From Bacteroidota bacterium (lineage in GTDB: Bacteria; Bacteroidota; Bacteroidia; Palsa-948), in NCBI GenBank assembly GCA_016213435.1, contig JACRAL010000140.1, forward strand, positions 1 through 37,779: DNA of 37,779 bases. The letters are read 5' to 3'. The notes under the pieces are model-generated. The model saw only the letters and a program-made list of their open reading frames with translations. It made no database searches and was not told the origin of the DNA. Positions 1 through 8,800 of the stretch are shown here, piece after piece (position 1 is the stretch's first letter; every line of letters starts with the position of its first letter). The position numbers were made by a program, and so were the translations under genes.

Positions 1-173
1 ATTTCAACAGCAATTCATCAACAACATTGCCTTAAAGTTTGAGTAAATAAAATTAAAACAAAATTTACGTTTATCTAAACTCTTTTGCATCAGGCAATGT
101 TGATAACTTTTTCCCAGCACCTCAAAATAAGATCTCACGAAAATAATATTTAGCCGTTTATTAAAAAAAATCT

Positions 174-251
174 TATATTTGCACTTGCGTTTCGTATTTA
201 GTTAAACTTAACTGAAAATATCCGGTTTTGTATTATTTTTGTAAGTGCAAA
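174..251 (+). promoter_or_regulatory. Promoter/operator region of the toxin-antitoxin pair
   Basis: Two matches to the Bacteroidota -7 element TAnnTTTG are visible, TATATTTG at 174-181 and TATTTTTG at 234-241. A perfect 9-bp inverted repeat (TTTGCACTT at 178-186, AAGTGCAAA at 243-251) brackets the second match. The layout suits autorepression by an antitoxin or toxin-antitoxin complex, but that is inference. No convincing -33 box was fixed. Confidence 0.4.
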
Positions 252-271
252 ATATATAAATTATAAATAAA

Positions 272-466
272 ATGAAAGCAATTTCACAAACAGATACTCT
301 TGAAAAAAAAATAATAAAAGTCATTAAAGAAACAATAAAGGAAGAATTAATGAATTTTAGAACAGAATTTATACCTTACATTTCTGATGAGGAACAAAAA
401 GAAATAGAAAAATTATACAAAAAACCTAATACTGATATAGTAAAAAGCAGAAAAGTTAAAATATGA
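272..466 (+). CDS. Small antitoxin-like protein of a type II TA pair
   Basis: This 64-residue, highly charged, probably helical protein has the composition and size of the short antitoxins encoded just upstream of RelE/ParE toxins. No named antitoxin family was recognised, and the call rests mainly on its partner: its stop codon overlaps the start of the toxin gene (ATGA at 463-466), the usual translational coupling of TA operons. The N-terminal half is amphipathic (repeated K/E with I/L), and the C-terminal end is basic, where toxin wrapping or DNA binding often lies. A promoter-like element and a 9-bp inverted repeat lie just upstream. No Shine-Dalgarno sequence is present. Confidence 0.55.
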   Translation: MKAISQTDTLEKKIIKVIKETIKEELMNFRTEFIPYISDEEQKEIEKLYKKPNTDIVKSRKVKI

Positions 467-732
467 ATTGGCAAATAGATTTTAGTAAGGTTTCAGTAAA
501 ATTTTTAGAATATAATAAAATTACTGATGATATAATTATTTCTCATTTATTACGAGTTATTAAAAAGTTTAGAGGTGAAAATATCAGTATTGATTTAAAG
601 AAAATGAAAGGCGAATGGAAAGGGTTTTATCGCTTAAGAATTGGAAAAATTAGAATTATTTTTAAAATTGAATTTCAAAACCAACAGATATATATTGATA
701 GAATTGATTTTAGAGGCGATATTTATAAATAA
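463..732 (+). CDS. RelE/ParE-family toxin
   Basis: An 89-residue protein with the RelE/ParE superfamily pattern: an N-terminal helical region, then a middle segment GEWKGFYRLRIGKIRIIF (about residues 46-63) and a C-terminal strand ending IDFRGDIYK. This corresponds to the family signature of G-x-YRLRxGxYRxxF followed by a late His/Arg-Gly-x-x-Y motif. RelE members cleave mRNA on the ribosome, while ParE members inhibit gyrase; the sequence alone does not decide between them. The normal family length is about 85-100 residues, so it is probably intact. It is coupled to the upstream antitoxin by a 4-bp overlap. Confidence 0.8.
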   Translation: MNWQIDFSKVSVKFLEYNKITDDIIISHLLRVIKKFRGENISIDLKKMKGEWKGFYRLRIGKIRIIFKIEFQNQQIYIDRIDFRGDIYK

Positions 733-792
733 TATTATACTTTGCTAGGGTAAATTAGTACATTTTATTTATGTTAAAAAAGTTTGTCGTTT

Positions 793-820
793 AACTACGA
801 ACAACAAACTACGAACAATA
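793..820. repeat. Heptamer tract (4 units)
   Basis: Four consecutive 7-bp units: AACTACG, AACAACA, AACTACG, AACAATA. It lies between the toxin gene and the 3' end of the convergent hydrogenase protease gene. It belongs to the intergenic heptamer class seen across the window. Confidence 0.7.
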
Positions 821-833
821 AAATTGTACGATT

Positions 834-1334
834 TTATCCCGTTTTGTGTATAATAATCTCATTTATCCTTTTGCAAACTACAGGTATTGCATCAGTTAAT
901 TTTTTTGAAATAGAACCGGTAACCTCTTCCGGAATACTTTCAACCTGACAAACGATAATTATAACATCAACTTTGCAAAATTCTTTTAATTCTTTTAACA
1001 GATTTGAAGTTGGAAGTTGATGCATTGAGAAATCATCAATCTTTTTTTCAGGAATTTCATCTATTGGAAGTTCGAATATTTCACCGGGTGTTTTTCCGGC
1101 GTCTATAGCATCAACGATGATAATTTTTCCCGGCTTTTTTTCAGAGAGTGTAATATCAAATAAAAATTTTCTCACACCGCTGCCCGCATTTATTACCATT
1201 ACATTTTCCGGGAGATGACAATTCTTCTGGAGTTCTTCAGCGACCTGAGGACCAAATCCATCATCGCCAAACAGGATATTACCGCATCCTAAAATAAGGA
1301 TTTTACAATTACAATATGAAGGTGTGATTTCCAT
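834..1334 (-). CDS. [NiFe]-hydrogenase maturation protease
   Basis: A 166-residue HyaD/HycI/FrcD-family endopeptidase. It is expected to remove the C-terminal tail of the hydrogenase large subunit after nickel insertion. The N-terminal signature ILGCGNILFGDDGFG (about residues 13-27) contains the conserved G-N-x(4)-D-D-G-x-G nickel-sensing region. The VDAIDAG segment and a later SMHQLP supply the other expected metal ligands (Asp, His). Its likely substrate, MvhA, is encoded just upstream and carries a 25-residue tail after the DPCLSCATH motif. A Rho-independent terminator lies between mvhA and this gene, so it may be expressed by read-through or from its own weak promoter. Length is normal for the family. 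Confidence 0.9.
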   Translation of the reverse strand: MEITPSYCNCKILILGCGNILFGDDGFGPQVAEELQKNCHLPENVMVINAGSGVRKFLFDITLSEKKPGKIIIVDAIDAGKTPGEIFELPIDEIPEKKIDDFSMHQLPTSNLLKELKEFCKVDVIIIVCQVESIPEEVTGSISKKLTDAIPVVCKRINEIIIHKTG

Positions 1335-1370
1335 TTACGATTTAGGATGTAAAACATGATCACGTGAACA

Positions 1371-1417
1371 TAAAAAAAAACACAGCGTTTAATGTATTAT
1401 TGCAACAAAACGCTGTG
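1371..1417 (-). terminator. Rho-independent terminator after mvhA
   Basis: Read on the minus strand, a 10-bp stem (arms 1408-1417 and 1381-1390, CACAGCGTTT and its complement) is followed by a run of nine T (complement of 1371-1379). It lies between mvhA and the maturation protease gene. Confidence 0.8.
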
Positions 1418-1441
1418 CTTCTGATTTTCAATGATGATTCT

Positions 1442-2881
1442 CTAAAAATTTGTTAATGTATCAATCAATTCATTGTTTTTTAAAATTTCGATCTTAACGG
1501 CAATTCGTCCGTCAAGATTGTGGGTTGCACAGGAAAGACAAGGGTCATAAGCTCTGTAACACATTTCAATTTTGTTTATCAATCCCTGGTCATATATCCC
1601 GTTTTTTATCAGGTCAACTGCAGCTCTTTTAACCGACATATTAATAGGAGCATTGTTATGAGTAGTGCCAACAATAATATTTACATTTGTTACAAGACCG
1701 TTTGCATCGGTTTCATAATCATGGATTAAAGTTCCTCTCGGAGCTTCTACACTGCCAATACCTCTTGCCGCTCTTGGCGTTACCGGTACTCTTATATCTT
1801 TTGAAGTAATCGCCGGGTCTTTTAACAACTGAACAGCATATTCTGCATTGTAGAGTAATTCAATAAGCCGCGCCCAGTGATAAAGAAGAGTCAACTGGCT
1901 TGGTCTTCCAAATTTTTCTCTGAATTCCATGAGTTCTTTCTGTGCAAGCGGTGTTCTGATTTTATCGCAGACATTTAATCTTGCAAGTGTATTTGTCCTG
2001 TAAACTCCAACCGGGTTATCCAAATCCATAGAGAGTTTGCCGACTTTTTTCATATATGGGAATTTCAAATATGACCAGGGTTCAATATGTTCCCCAATAT
2101 AGTCAGTATAGTTTTCATATTTAAAATCTTCAAATTTACCATCGGCATCCATCATTCTGAATTTACCATCATACAGGTCAAGTGTTCCATCATCAGTTAC
2201 TGTACCGAGGAATCCTGTTTTAATTATGCCAAGTGATTTAACTGCATCAAGGTAGTTTGGGAAAATATTATTTTTTGCAAAATCAATGGAGAATTTTGCA
2301 AATTCCAACACTTCTTCTGCCAAAGGCAATGCAGTATCTCTTTCTTTTTCAGTCAATGGTTTACTGAAACCGCCTGGTACAGCAGTTACCGGGTGTATTG
2401 ATTTTCCTGATACAATTTCAAGCATTTCTGCACCGAGCCATCTTGCACGGATAACTTTCTTTGCAATATCCGGAACTTTTCCGGCAATTCCTATAACATT
2501 TCTAACCGACGGATCAGCATCGGGTCCCATCACAAAATCTGCTCCTGCAAGGAAATAGAAATGCAAGATATGCTCTTCACAATAAGCAAGGCTATTACAT
2601 AGTTCTCTTAGTTTTTTTGCAGCAGGAGGTATTGTTACCCCAAATATTGCATCATTTGCTTTTGCTGCTGCAAGATGGTGTGACCACGGACATACGCCGC
2701 AGATACTTGTAACAATTCTTGGCAATTCTTCTACCGGTTTTCCAAGACAAAATTTTTCAAAGCCCCTTAAATCTATTACCTGCAATTTTACATCATCAAC
2801 ATTACCTTCATCATTGAGTAATATCGTGATTTTGGCATGTCCTTCTAATCTTGTTGCCGGTTGTATTACTATTTTCTTCAT
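1442..2881 (-). CDS. mvhA: [NiFe] hydrogenase large subunit, group 3 (MvhA-like)
   Basis: A 479-residue catalytic subunit that binds the Ni-Fe(CN)2CO centre. The L1 region (RLEGHAKI, residues 11-18) and L2 region (ICGVCPWSHH, residues 60-69) supply Cys61 and Cys64. The C-terminal motif DPCLSCATH (residues 446-454) supplies Cys448 and Cys451. Cleavage is expected after His454, removing a 25-residue tail. The DPCLSCATH form and overall length fit group 3 (cytosolic, bidirectional, Mvh/Hox-type) enzymes. The usual Arg two residues before the first L2 cysteine (RxCGxC) is Ser here. The start is supported by a Shine-Dalgarno GGAGG 9 nt upstream. It follows mvhG by 19 bp. Its electrons should pass to MvhG, MvhD and HdrA. 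Confidence 0.95.
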   Translation of the reverse strand: MKKIVIQPATRLEGHAKITILLNDEGNVDDVKLQVIDLRGFEKFCLGKPVEELPRIVTSICGVCPWSHHLAAAKANDAIFGVTIPPAAKKLRELCNSLAYCEEHILHFYFLAGADFVMGPDADPSVRNVIGIAGKVPDIAKKVIRARWLGAEMLEIVSGKSIHPVTAVPGGFSKPLTEKERDTALPLAEEVLEFAKFSIDFAKNNIFPNYLDAVKSLGIIKTGFLGTVTDDGTLDLYDGKFRMMDADGKFEDFKYENYTDYIGEHIEPWSYLKFPYMKKVGKLSMDLDNPVGVYRTNTLARLNVCDKIRTPLAQKELMEFREKFGRPSQLTLLYHWARLIELLYNAEYAVQLLKDPAITSKDIRVPVTPRAARGIGSVEAPRGTLIHDYETDANGLVTNVNIIVGTTHNNAPINMSVKRAAVDLIKNGIYDQGLINKIEMCYRAYDPCLSCATHNLDGRIAVKIEILKNNELIDTLTNF

Positions 2882-2900
2882 ATTATTTATCCTCCATTTT

Positions 2901-3845
2901 TTAATTTTTCTTTGGTATTGGTCTTAATCTCCCTTGTGCGCCGACATATCTGTTAAATGTTGCGGCTCTGTCAGAAATCTCCTGTGCATTTAGTCCGATT
3001 GATGAGATTGCGCCCATCATATCAACCATTGGATTTGCATCTTTTCTTATAGGTCCGAAGCAGCCTCTGCAGGGCATAAGTCCTTTAATACATCTTGGAA
3101 TATGGGGTTGTTCTTCGCCGCTTGTCATGTAGCACCCTGTTTTTGTAACCGGGCCTAAACACAGAAATCCTTTTTCCATAAAGCATCTGGAACCAACCAA
3201 TTCTTCTTTTTCCAAATCAAGCATGCTTTCAAGAGGTCTTTTAATTGAAACAAGCGCTTTCTTTTCTCTTTTAACCGGACAATCATCACAAACACTTCTT
3301 TCCGGTAATGAAAATGGTTTTCCTTCAAGTAGTGAAACCAGCGCCTGTGCAACAATCTGTGGAGCCGTAGGACATCCCGGAAGATACACATCAACCTTTA
3401 CAATTTCATCCACAGCATATACTTTGTCAAGCAGCGGCGGAATATCATAATTTGGCGTATCAGCGCTGTCGGTTGAGACAGAACCTTTGTAAACTTTGTC
3501 ATATAGCTCCTGCAACGGAAACTGGTTTGCCAATGCCGGTATTCCACCGAAGCAGGCACAGGAACCAATGGCAATTAAAGTCTTACATTTATTTCTCATT
3601 TCATGTGCAATCTCTTTATGTTCCTCGTTCCTGATTGCACCTGAGATTATTCCGACATCTGCATCCGGAATTTCCAATTTGTCTTTTTCTCCTGTTTGTC
3701 CAAAATGTTTATGGTCTGCCAAAACAGGAATGTGGACAAATTCCAGTTTAGGTAATAAATCAAGCAGCGGTTCGCCAATATCAAGTATTGTTACTTCACA
3801 TCCGCCGCAACTTGCTAACCATTCTTCTGCAACTTTTACTGCCAT
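2901..3845 (-). CDS. mvhG: [NiFe] hydrogenase small subunit (MvhG-like)
   Basis: A 314-residue electron-transfer subunit carrying three Fe-S clusters between the Ni-Fe site and MvhD/HdrA. The proximal-cluster motif LASCGGCEVTILD (Cys13, Cys16) is followed by GSCACFGGIPAL and VYLPGCPTAP. The C-terminal half has further cysteine groups (CDDCP, FLCLGPVTKTGC, MPCRGCFGPI) for the medial and distal clusters. There is no Tat signal, so it is cytoplasmic like other group 3 small subunits. A strong Shine-Dalgarno (GGAGG, 7-nt spacing) fixes the start. Gene order MvhD-(insert)-MvhG-MvhA matches methyl-viologen-reducing hydrogenase operons, except for the genes inserted between mvhD and mvhG. Confidence 0.95.
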   Translation of the reverse strand: MAVKVAEEWLASCGGCEVTILDIGEPLLDLLPKLEFVHIPVLADHKHFGQTGEKDKLEIPDADVGIISGAIRNEEHKEIAHEMRNKCKTLIAIGSCACFGGIPALANQFPLQELYDKVYKGSVSTDSADTPNYDIPPLLDKVYAVDEIVKVDVYLPGCPTAPQIVAQALVSLLEGKPFSLPERSVCDDCPVKREKKALVSIKRPLESMLDLEKEELVGSRCFMEKGFLCLGPVTKTGCYMTSGEEQPHIPRCIKGLMPCRGCFGPIRKDANPMVDMMGAISSIGLNAQEISDRAATFNRYVGAQGRLRPIPKKN

Positions 3846-3875
3846 AATTAGTCCTCCATTTTTATAAATTATTAT

Positions 3876-4070
3876 TTATTGTTTTTCTAAAACGATTTCC
3901 GTAACTACTCTTCGTGTAAACAGAAAATATTTCTCTTCTTCCTGAACAGCGCGGGTTTCAAAATTGTTCGTCTCATATTCGGTTTTCATTTTTTGAACAT
4001 CATTTTCGTTCCCGTGAGTTTTACCATCCCACATAAATTTTTTTTCGTCGAAAAATCTTACATTATCCAT
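3876..4070 (-). CDS. Small hypothetical protein upstream of mvhG
   Basis: A 64-residue, strongly charged protein with no cysteines, no signal peptide and no recognised domain. It lies 30 bp upstream of mvhG in the same orientation and is the first gene after the intergenic region that carries the duplicated palindromic operator (4125-4174). The C-terminal half (about residues 45-64) alternates hydrophobic and charged residues, as in a beta-hairpin. No Shine-Dalgarno precedes it, unlike mvhG and mvhA. Its position suggests a small accessory or assembly factor for the hydrogenase, but the sequence does not show a function. Confidence 0.55.
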   Translation of the reverse strand: MDNVRFFDEKKFMWDGKTHGNENDVQKMKTEYETNNFETRAVQEEEKYFLFTRRVVTEIVLEKQ

Positions 4071-4124
4071 TTTTATTTATTATTTTTTTTAAATAATTAA
4101 TAGACTTACAATAATAAATTATAT

Positions 4125-4174
4125 GTAATTATAATTTTATGATTTCAATTTCATAAAAAATATGATTTTTATCC
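4125..4174. promoter_or_regulatory. Duplicated operator-like element, copy 1
   Basis: Aligned by eye, this 50-bp element matches 17689-17737 at about 45 positions with one single-base gap. Its core is the inverted repeat TTATGA-N8-TCATAA (4137-4156), followed by TATGATTTTTATCC. It lies upstream of the 64-residue gene and mvhGA on the minus strand, while the second copy lies upstream of the 5' end of the hydrogenase operon. Conservation of both arms suggests binding by a shared regulator; the identity is unknown. Confidence 0.55.
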
Positions 4175-4273
4175 ACTTTTTTTTTGTAAATTGCAAAGAA
4201 TTCTATCCATAATATTAACTGATGTTACGCGGAACATATTTTTTTATATTGCAGTTTATCAACATAAGTGAAA

Positions 4274-4558
4274 TCATATCGGCTGAGTAGTTTCGATTTT
4301 TTTTCTTCTGTTTTCAATGGCACGATACATTTTAAGAGGATTGGTTTTAATAATAAAATATATCTGATTTCCGTATTTATTTTTCATGTTATATAGTTCA
4401 TCTGCAAATGCACCGGAGAAAAATTTCACACGGGTGAAATCAATATTTATTTTTTCAAATCCTTTTTTGAAAAAAGAGGCAACAGTACGATTTATCTCTT
4501 GTGCTTGTTCACGCGAGAATAAAACCTGCTGGGTTATATTGATGTTTTTTGATGCCAT
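4274..4558 (-). CDS. DUF4325 (STAS-like) protein
   Basis: A 94-residue protein resembling the STAS-like DUF4325 family, with the core segment INIDFTRVKFFSGAFADEL (about residues 38-56). In that family a beta strand is followed by a Ser-rich turn and a helix, as in anti-anti-sigma factors. It directly follows the HATPase gene: that gene's TAA and this ATG are adjacent with no spacer, so the two are translationally coupled. DUF4325 is often fused or adjacent to a histidine-kinase-like ATPase, implying a partner-switch or nucleotide-dependent regulatory pair. It sits between mvhD and mvhG, interrupting the usual contiguous mvhDGA order. Confidence 0.75.
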   Translation of the reverse strand: MASKNINITQQVLFSREQAQEINRTVASFFKKGFEKINIDFTRVKFFSGAFADELYNMKNKYGNQIYFIIKTNPLKMYRAIENRRKKIETTQPI

Positions 4559-5107
4559 TTATGAGAGCAGTTTATAGAAATCAAAATTCCTGATTTTGTT
4601 ATTAACAAATACTCTAACGCCTTTAATCCGCTTTTTAGCCGTTTCAGAAGTTGAAGTGTTTTTAGTGGAAATAATTCGCCCTTTCCCTGATTCCACAATC
4701 ATTTTTCCTTCAAGGTGATTGGTTATTTTCCGAATACTGTAAAGTCCATATCCACGTTCTTTCTGGTTTTTAGTTGAAAGTCCGGATAGCGCATACTCAA
4801 TGGCTGCAATATCGTCTTTCGGAATAATGGACTTGGCAAGATACGTGTTTTTGATACCAATCCCGTTGTCTGTAATTAAAATGGTGAAGAAACCTTTATC
4901 AATATGAAGTTTCAGAGAAGTGGATGTTGATTTTGCATGCTCATTGATGTTGCTTGCCAGTTCATTTATTGAATACAATATAAATTCTTTTGAAGCATTA
5001 TTAATCTTTAACTCTATTATTTTATCTGTAACCTGATTGATAATTTCGCAGAGTTTATCAGGATGGATTTTTTTTTGAAACGAATATTTTAAAAATTTAT
5101 CAGACAT
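4559..5107 (-). CDS. HATPase-fold ATP-binding protein (anti-sigma/kinase-like)
   Basis: A 182-residue single-domain GHKL ATPase. The N box (ELASNINEHA, about residues 50-59), G1 box (ITDNGIGI) and G2 box (ERGYGLYSIRKI) of histidine-kinase-type ATP-binding domains are all visible. There is no dimerisation/phospho-acceptor domain and no sensor, which is typical of RsbW-like anti-sigma kinases or stand-alone switch ATPases. Its partner is probably the DUF4325 STAS-like protein encoded immediately downstream with zero spacing. On the minus strand a -7-like TAATTTTG (5136-5143) lies about 30 bp upstream of the start, so the pair may have its own promoter inside the hydrogenase cluster. Confidence 0.8.
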   Translation of the reverse strand: MSDKFLKYSFQKKIHPDKLCEIINQVTDKIIELKINNASKEFILYSINELASNINEHAKSTSTSLKLHIDKGFFTILITDNGIGIKNTYLAKSIIPKDDIAAIEYALSGLSTKNQKERGYGLYSIRKITNHLEGKMIVESGKGRIISTKNTSTSETAKKRIKGVRVFVNNKIRNFDFYKLLS

Positions 5108-5243
5108 TTGAAATGAAATACGAATATTGACGCAACAAAATTAAATAAAATTGCTTCGTTAAAAAAATATTTATCAACATAAATCTAATAAATTTGTAAC
5201 TTCTCAATACCCAACATGGACAAGCCACCGAATCCCATGGCTG

Positions 5244-5660
5244 TTAAACCTTATACGGGCTCGGTCCCAAATTTTTAATTTCTTCTGTAAAATCCTTCAT
5301 TACCTGTGCAAATCTTTCACCTTCTGATGCTGAAACCCATTCAATTCTGAATCTTTCATCCTCAATACCAAAATCCTGTAACATAAGTTTTATTGCTTCT
5401 GCTCTGCTTTGTGCTTTTAAATTTCCTTCCAGGTAATGACAATCTCCTATGTGACAACCGCAGATTAAAACACCATCAGCGCCTTTTGTCAAGGCATTAA
5501 TTACCAGGTTTGGATGAACCATACCAGAGCACATAACGCGGATTATAAGAATATTTGTGGGATATGGTAATCTTGATACTCCTGCAAGGTCAGCACCTGC
5601 ATACGAACACCAGTTACAACAAAAAGATAAAATTATCGGGTCAAAATTATTATTTGTCAT
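5244..5660 (-). CDS. mvhD: Hydrogenase iron-sulfur subunit MvhD
   Basis: A 138-residue [2Fe-2S] protein of the MvhD/FrhD-like family that links MvhAG to HdrA. Conserved cysteines appear in LSFCCNWCSYAGAD (about residues 11-24), in IIRVMCSGMVHP and in GVLICGCHIGDCHY. The start is fixed by an ideal Shine-Dalgarno (AAGGAGG, 7-nt spacing). Length is normal for the family. It lies just downstream of the HdrA-like gene, an order that fits direct HdrA-MvhD contact. The 5' neighbour is separated by 148 bp containing a heptamer tract. A 17-codon open frame (5185-5238, minus) starts 5 nt after its stop; its status is unclear. Confidence 0.93.
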   Translation of the reverse strand: MTNNNFDPIILSFCCNWCSYAGADLAGVSRLPYPTNILIIRVMCSGMVHPNLVINALTKGADGVLICGCHIGDCHYLEGNLKAQSRAEAIKLMLQDFGIEDERFRIEWVSASEGERFAQVMKDFTEEIKNLGPSPYKV

Positions 5661-5707
5661 ATATTATCCTCCTTATTTAGTACGAGATAAATTTATATAT
5701 TCTTTAA

Positions 5708-5752
5708 AAGACCCAAGACCCAAGTCCCAAGTCCCAAGTTCCAAGAACCAAG
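5708..5752. repeat. Heptamer tract (6-7 units)
   Basis: Units of the form AAGNNCC: AAGACCC twice, AAGTCCC twice, AAGTTCC, AAGAACC, then AAG. The phase is exactly 7 bp. It lies between the HdrA-like gene and mvhD. Confidence 0.75.
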
Positions 5753-5808
5753 ATTTACGCTACAAGTCCTCTTTGAATTTGGGGCTTTGAATTTGGAATT
5801 TGGGACTT

Positions 5809-8800
5809 TCATACTGTTTGTAATGCTGCTTCAACTTGTGCAGTAATATGTTCTAATGTAAAATTCCTTACATAAATACCTTTTTTTGGACAGGTTGCCA
5901 TACAAGTTCCGCAACCTTTACACTTTAGCTCATCTACTTCAACTGTTTTCTTAATTGAGCCTTCTCTCATATATTCGAACAATGTTAATGCTTTATAAGG
6001 GCATGGGTCAATACAGTAGGCGCATCCGTCACAATTTTCATCTACAACATTAGAAATCACAGCCGCAAGTTCAATTTTTTCTTTAGAAATTATTGTACTT
6101 GCCCTTGAAGAAGCGGCTAAAGATTGTGCAATGCTTTCATCAACTGTTTTTGGAAAGTGAGCAAGACCGCACAGGAAAACGCCGTCGTTAGCAAAGTCAA
6201 CAGGACGAAGTTTCATATGTGCTTCCAGAAAGAAACCGTCTTTTGTTAACGGCACTTTGAGTTTCTGGGCAAGGTCTTTGGCATCGTCTCTGGGAATAAC
6301 TCCAGTTGACAGGATCAAAAGATCTGTCTTTATATTTACTTTGGCATCCAGAACAGGATTATACACAGATACTTTTAATTGTCCATTAATTTTTTCTACC
6401 TCAGGTTTTTTATCTGCATTATACGCAATAAACCGAACATCTTTTTCTCTTGCCTTAGTATAGTATCCTTCATTAAATCCATAAGTTCGTATATCCCTGT
6501 ATAGGATAAACACATCAGTGTCGGGGCTTTTCTCTTTAATCAATAAGGCATTTTTGATTGCCTGCTGACAGCAAATCCGACTGCAGTATGGTCGCTTTTC
6601 ATCGCGTGAACCAACACACTGAATCATAACTACTGTTTGTTGTTTATGGCGTGTGCCACGTTGTGGCGTGGCAACGCTACTCTCGTGGTTTGTGGTTTGT
6701 CCCGACAATTGTCGGGATCCCTTTGCGAGATTTTCTTCTAATTCTGTCTGTGTTATTATCTTTTTATCCTGACCATACATATATTCAGTCGGCTTATATT
6801 CCTCTGCACCAGTAGCCACAATAACAACCCCGTGATTAATTGTGTGAACATTACCATCGGACTTAAATTCTGTTGAGAAATTACCAACCGACCCATCAAT
6901 CTTAACTATTTGTGAATTAGTGAAAATATGAATCTTAGGGTGATGTTTGACCATATCAATCAATGAATTTAATTTTTTTTGAGGGTCATCACCATTTAGC
7001 AGGAATTTCACTTGCTTCAGATTACCACCGAGAGTATCACTTTTTTCAAGCAGATAAACTTCAAAATACTGCTCCGCTAAATTAATCGCTGATGTAATAC
7101 CGGATACGCCACCGCCAATTACAAGGGCATCTCTGTATATTTTCACTTTTCTTTTATAAAGAGGTTCAAGGAACCGGGCTTTTGCTACAGCCATCCTGAC
7201 AAGGTCTTTTGCTTTCTGTAAGGCGAGCTTAGGTTCGTGCATGTGAACCCATGTACACTGGTCTCTGATATTAGCCATCTCAAAGAGGTATGGATTAAGC
7301 CCTGCCTCCTGAATAATGCTCTGGAACAAAGGTTCATGTGTTCTCGGCGTGCAGGAAGCAACAATAACACGATTCAGATTATGTTCATTAATTGCCTGCT
7401 TGATTTTCTCGCCCGACTCGGCAGAACAAGTGAAAAGATTATCCTCAGCATGTACCACATCAGGTAATGTCTTTACATAACCAACTACTTCAGGAACACT
7501 TATTACTCCACCAATATTTCTCCCGCAATGGCATACAAAAACCCCAACCCTTGGTTCTTCTCCTTTAACATCCTTCTCGGGTGGATACACTTTTTCCTTC
7601 ACCAATTTACCTTTTTCTGTATAAAGGAGCGAAAGTATCCTCGCGGCAGCAGCGCTTCCCTGCATAACGCTTTCAGGAATATCTTTTGGTTCAGTAAACA
7701 CACCTGTAATAAAAACACCTTCTTTTGGAGAATCTACAGGTGCAAATGAACTGGTTTCACAAAAGTCATACTTATTTAATTCAAGGCCGAACTCTTTGGC
7801 AAGTTTCTTCGCATTTCCGGGGGAGGTCAAACCGGTTGACAGTATAACCAAATCATATTCTCCGGATAATTTCCTGTCATCTTCAGTCAGATAATCAATA
7901 ATGAGATTATTTGTTTCAGGTAGTTCTTTGATGGAAAGCGGACGACATCGTATGTAATTTACACCGAGTTTTTGTGCTCTTATATAATACTCCTCAAAAC
8001 CTTTGCTAAATGCACGGATATCCATATAAAATATATCACATTTTAATTTCTCACCCTCATGCTCTTTAGCAATGATTGCTTCTTTTGTAGCATACATACA
8101 GCAGACGGCAGAACAATAATCTCTTTCGTGGTCGCGTGAACCAACACATTGAATCCATGCGATTTTTTCCGGATCGGTTTTATCAGAAGGTCTTATAATT
8201 TTTCCCTGAAATGGACCGGAAGCTGAAAGAATTCTTTCAAACTCAAGTGCTGTTATAACATTTTTGAATTTTCCATAACCATAATCTGGTTTTAAGTCAG
8301 GGTTAAAGAGATTATATCCTGGCGAGAGAATAATTGCCCCAACATTCAATTCTAATTTTTGTTCTTTTTGTTCATAATCAATTGCTTTTGCTTCACAAAC
8401 TTCCTTACAGATACCACATACATCATAATTTAAGTGGAGACAAGTGTTATTATCAATAGCAGGTTTATTAGGAATTGCCTGGGGATATAAAACATTAACA
8501 ACTGCTCTTTCATTTAATCCCATATTAAAAGAATCCGGAATGGGTATAGGAAGTCTGTCACTTGTGAAGGTTTGCACTTTTTTTCCTACGGGACAGATAA
8601 AGTTACAGGCGCCGCATATCCAGCACATTTCATTATGTTTACCAAAAGGAGTTTCCTGTTTTCTTCTGGGACCTCTTCCTGTAAACCCGATAGCGCTTCT
8701 GCCCATTCTCTGTTCACACATACGGACACAGAGTCCGCAAAGGATACAATCTTCATTTTTCTTCTTAATTCTTGGTTCTTTAACACCATATTCATCAGCG

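Noticed and set aside
1360-1367. TCACGTGA palindrome upstream of the maturation protease
   Set aside because: An 8-bp palindrome alone is not informative and no promoter elements accompany it.
4255-5182. Exact 13-mer TTTATCAACATAA on both sides of the HATPase/DUF4325 pair (4255 and 5170)
   Set aside because: Matches of this length are expected by chance in an AT-rich window of this size, and no inverted structure supports it.
5185-5238. 17-codon ORF (starts MGFGGLSML, minus) 5 nt after mvhD
   Set aside because: Too short to judge, with no Shine-Dalgarno and no recognised family; possibly a gene remnant.
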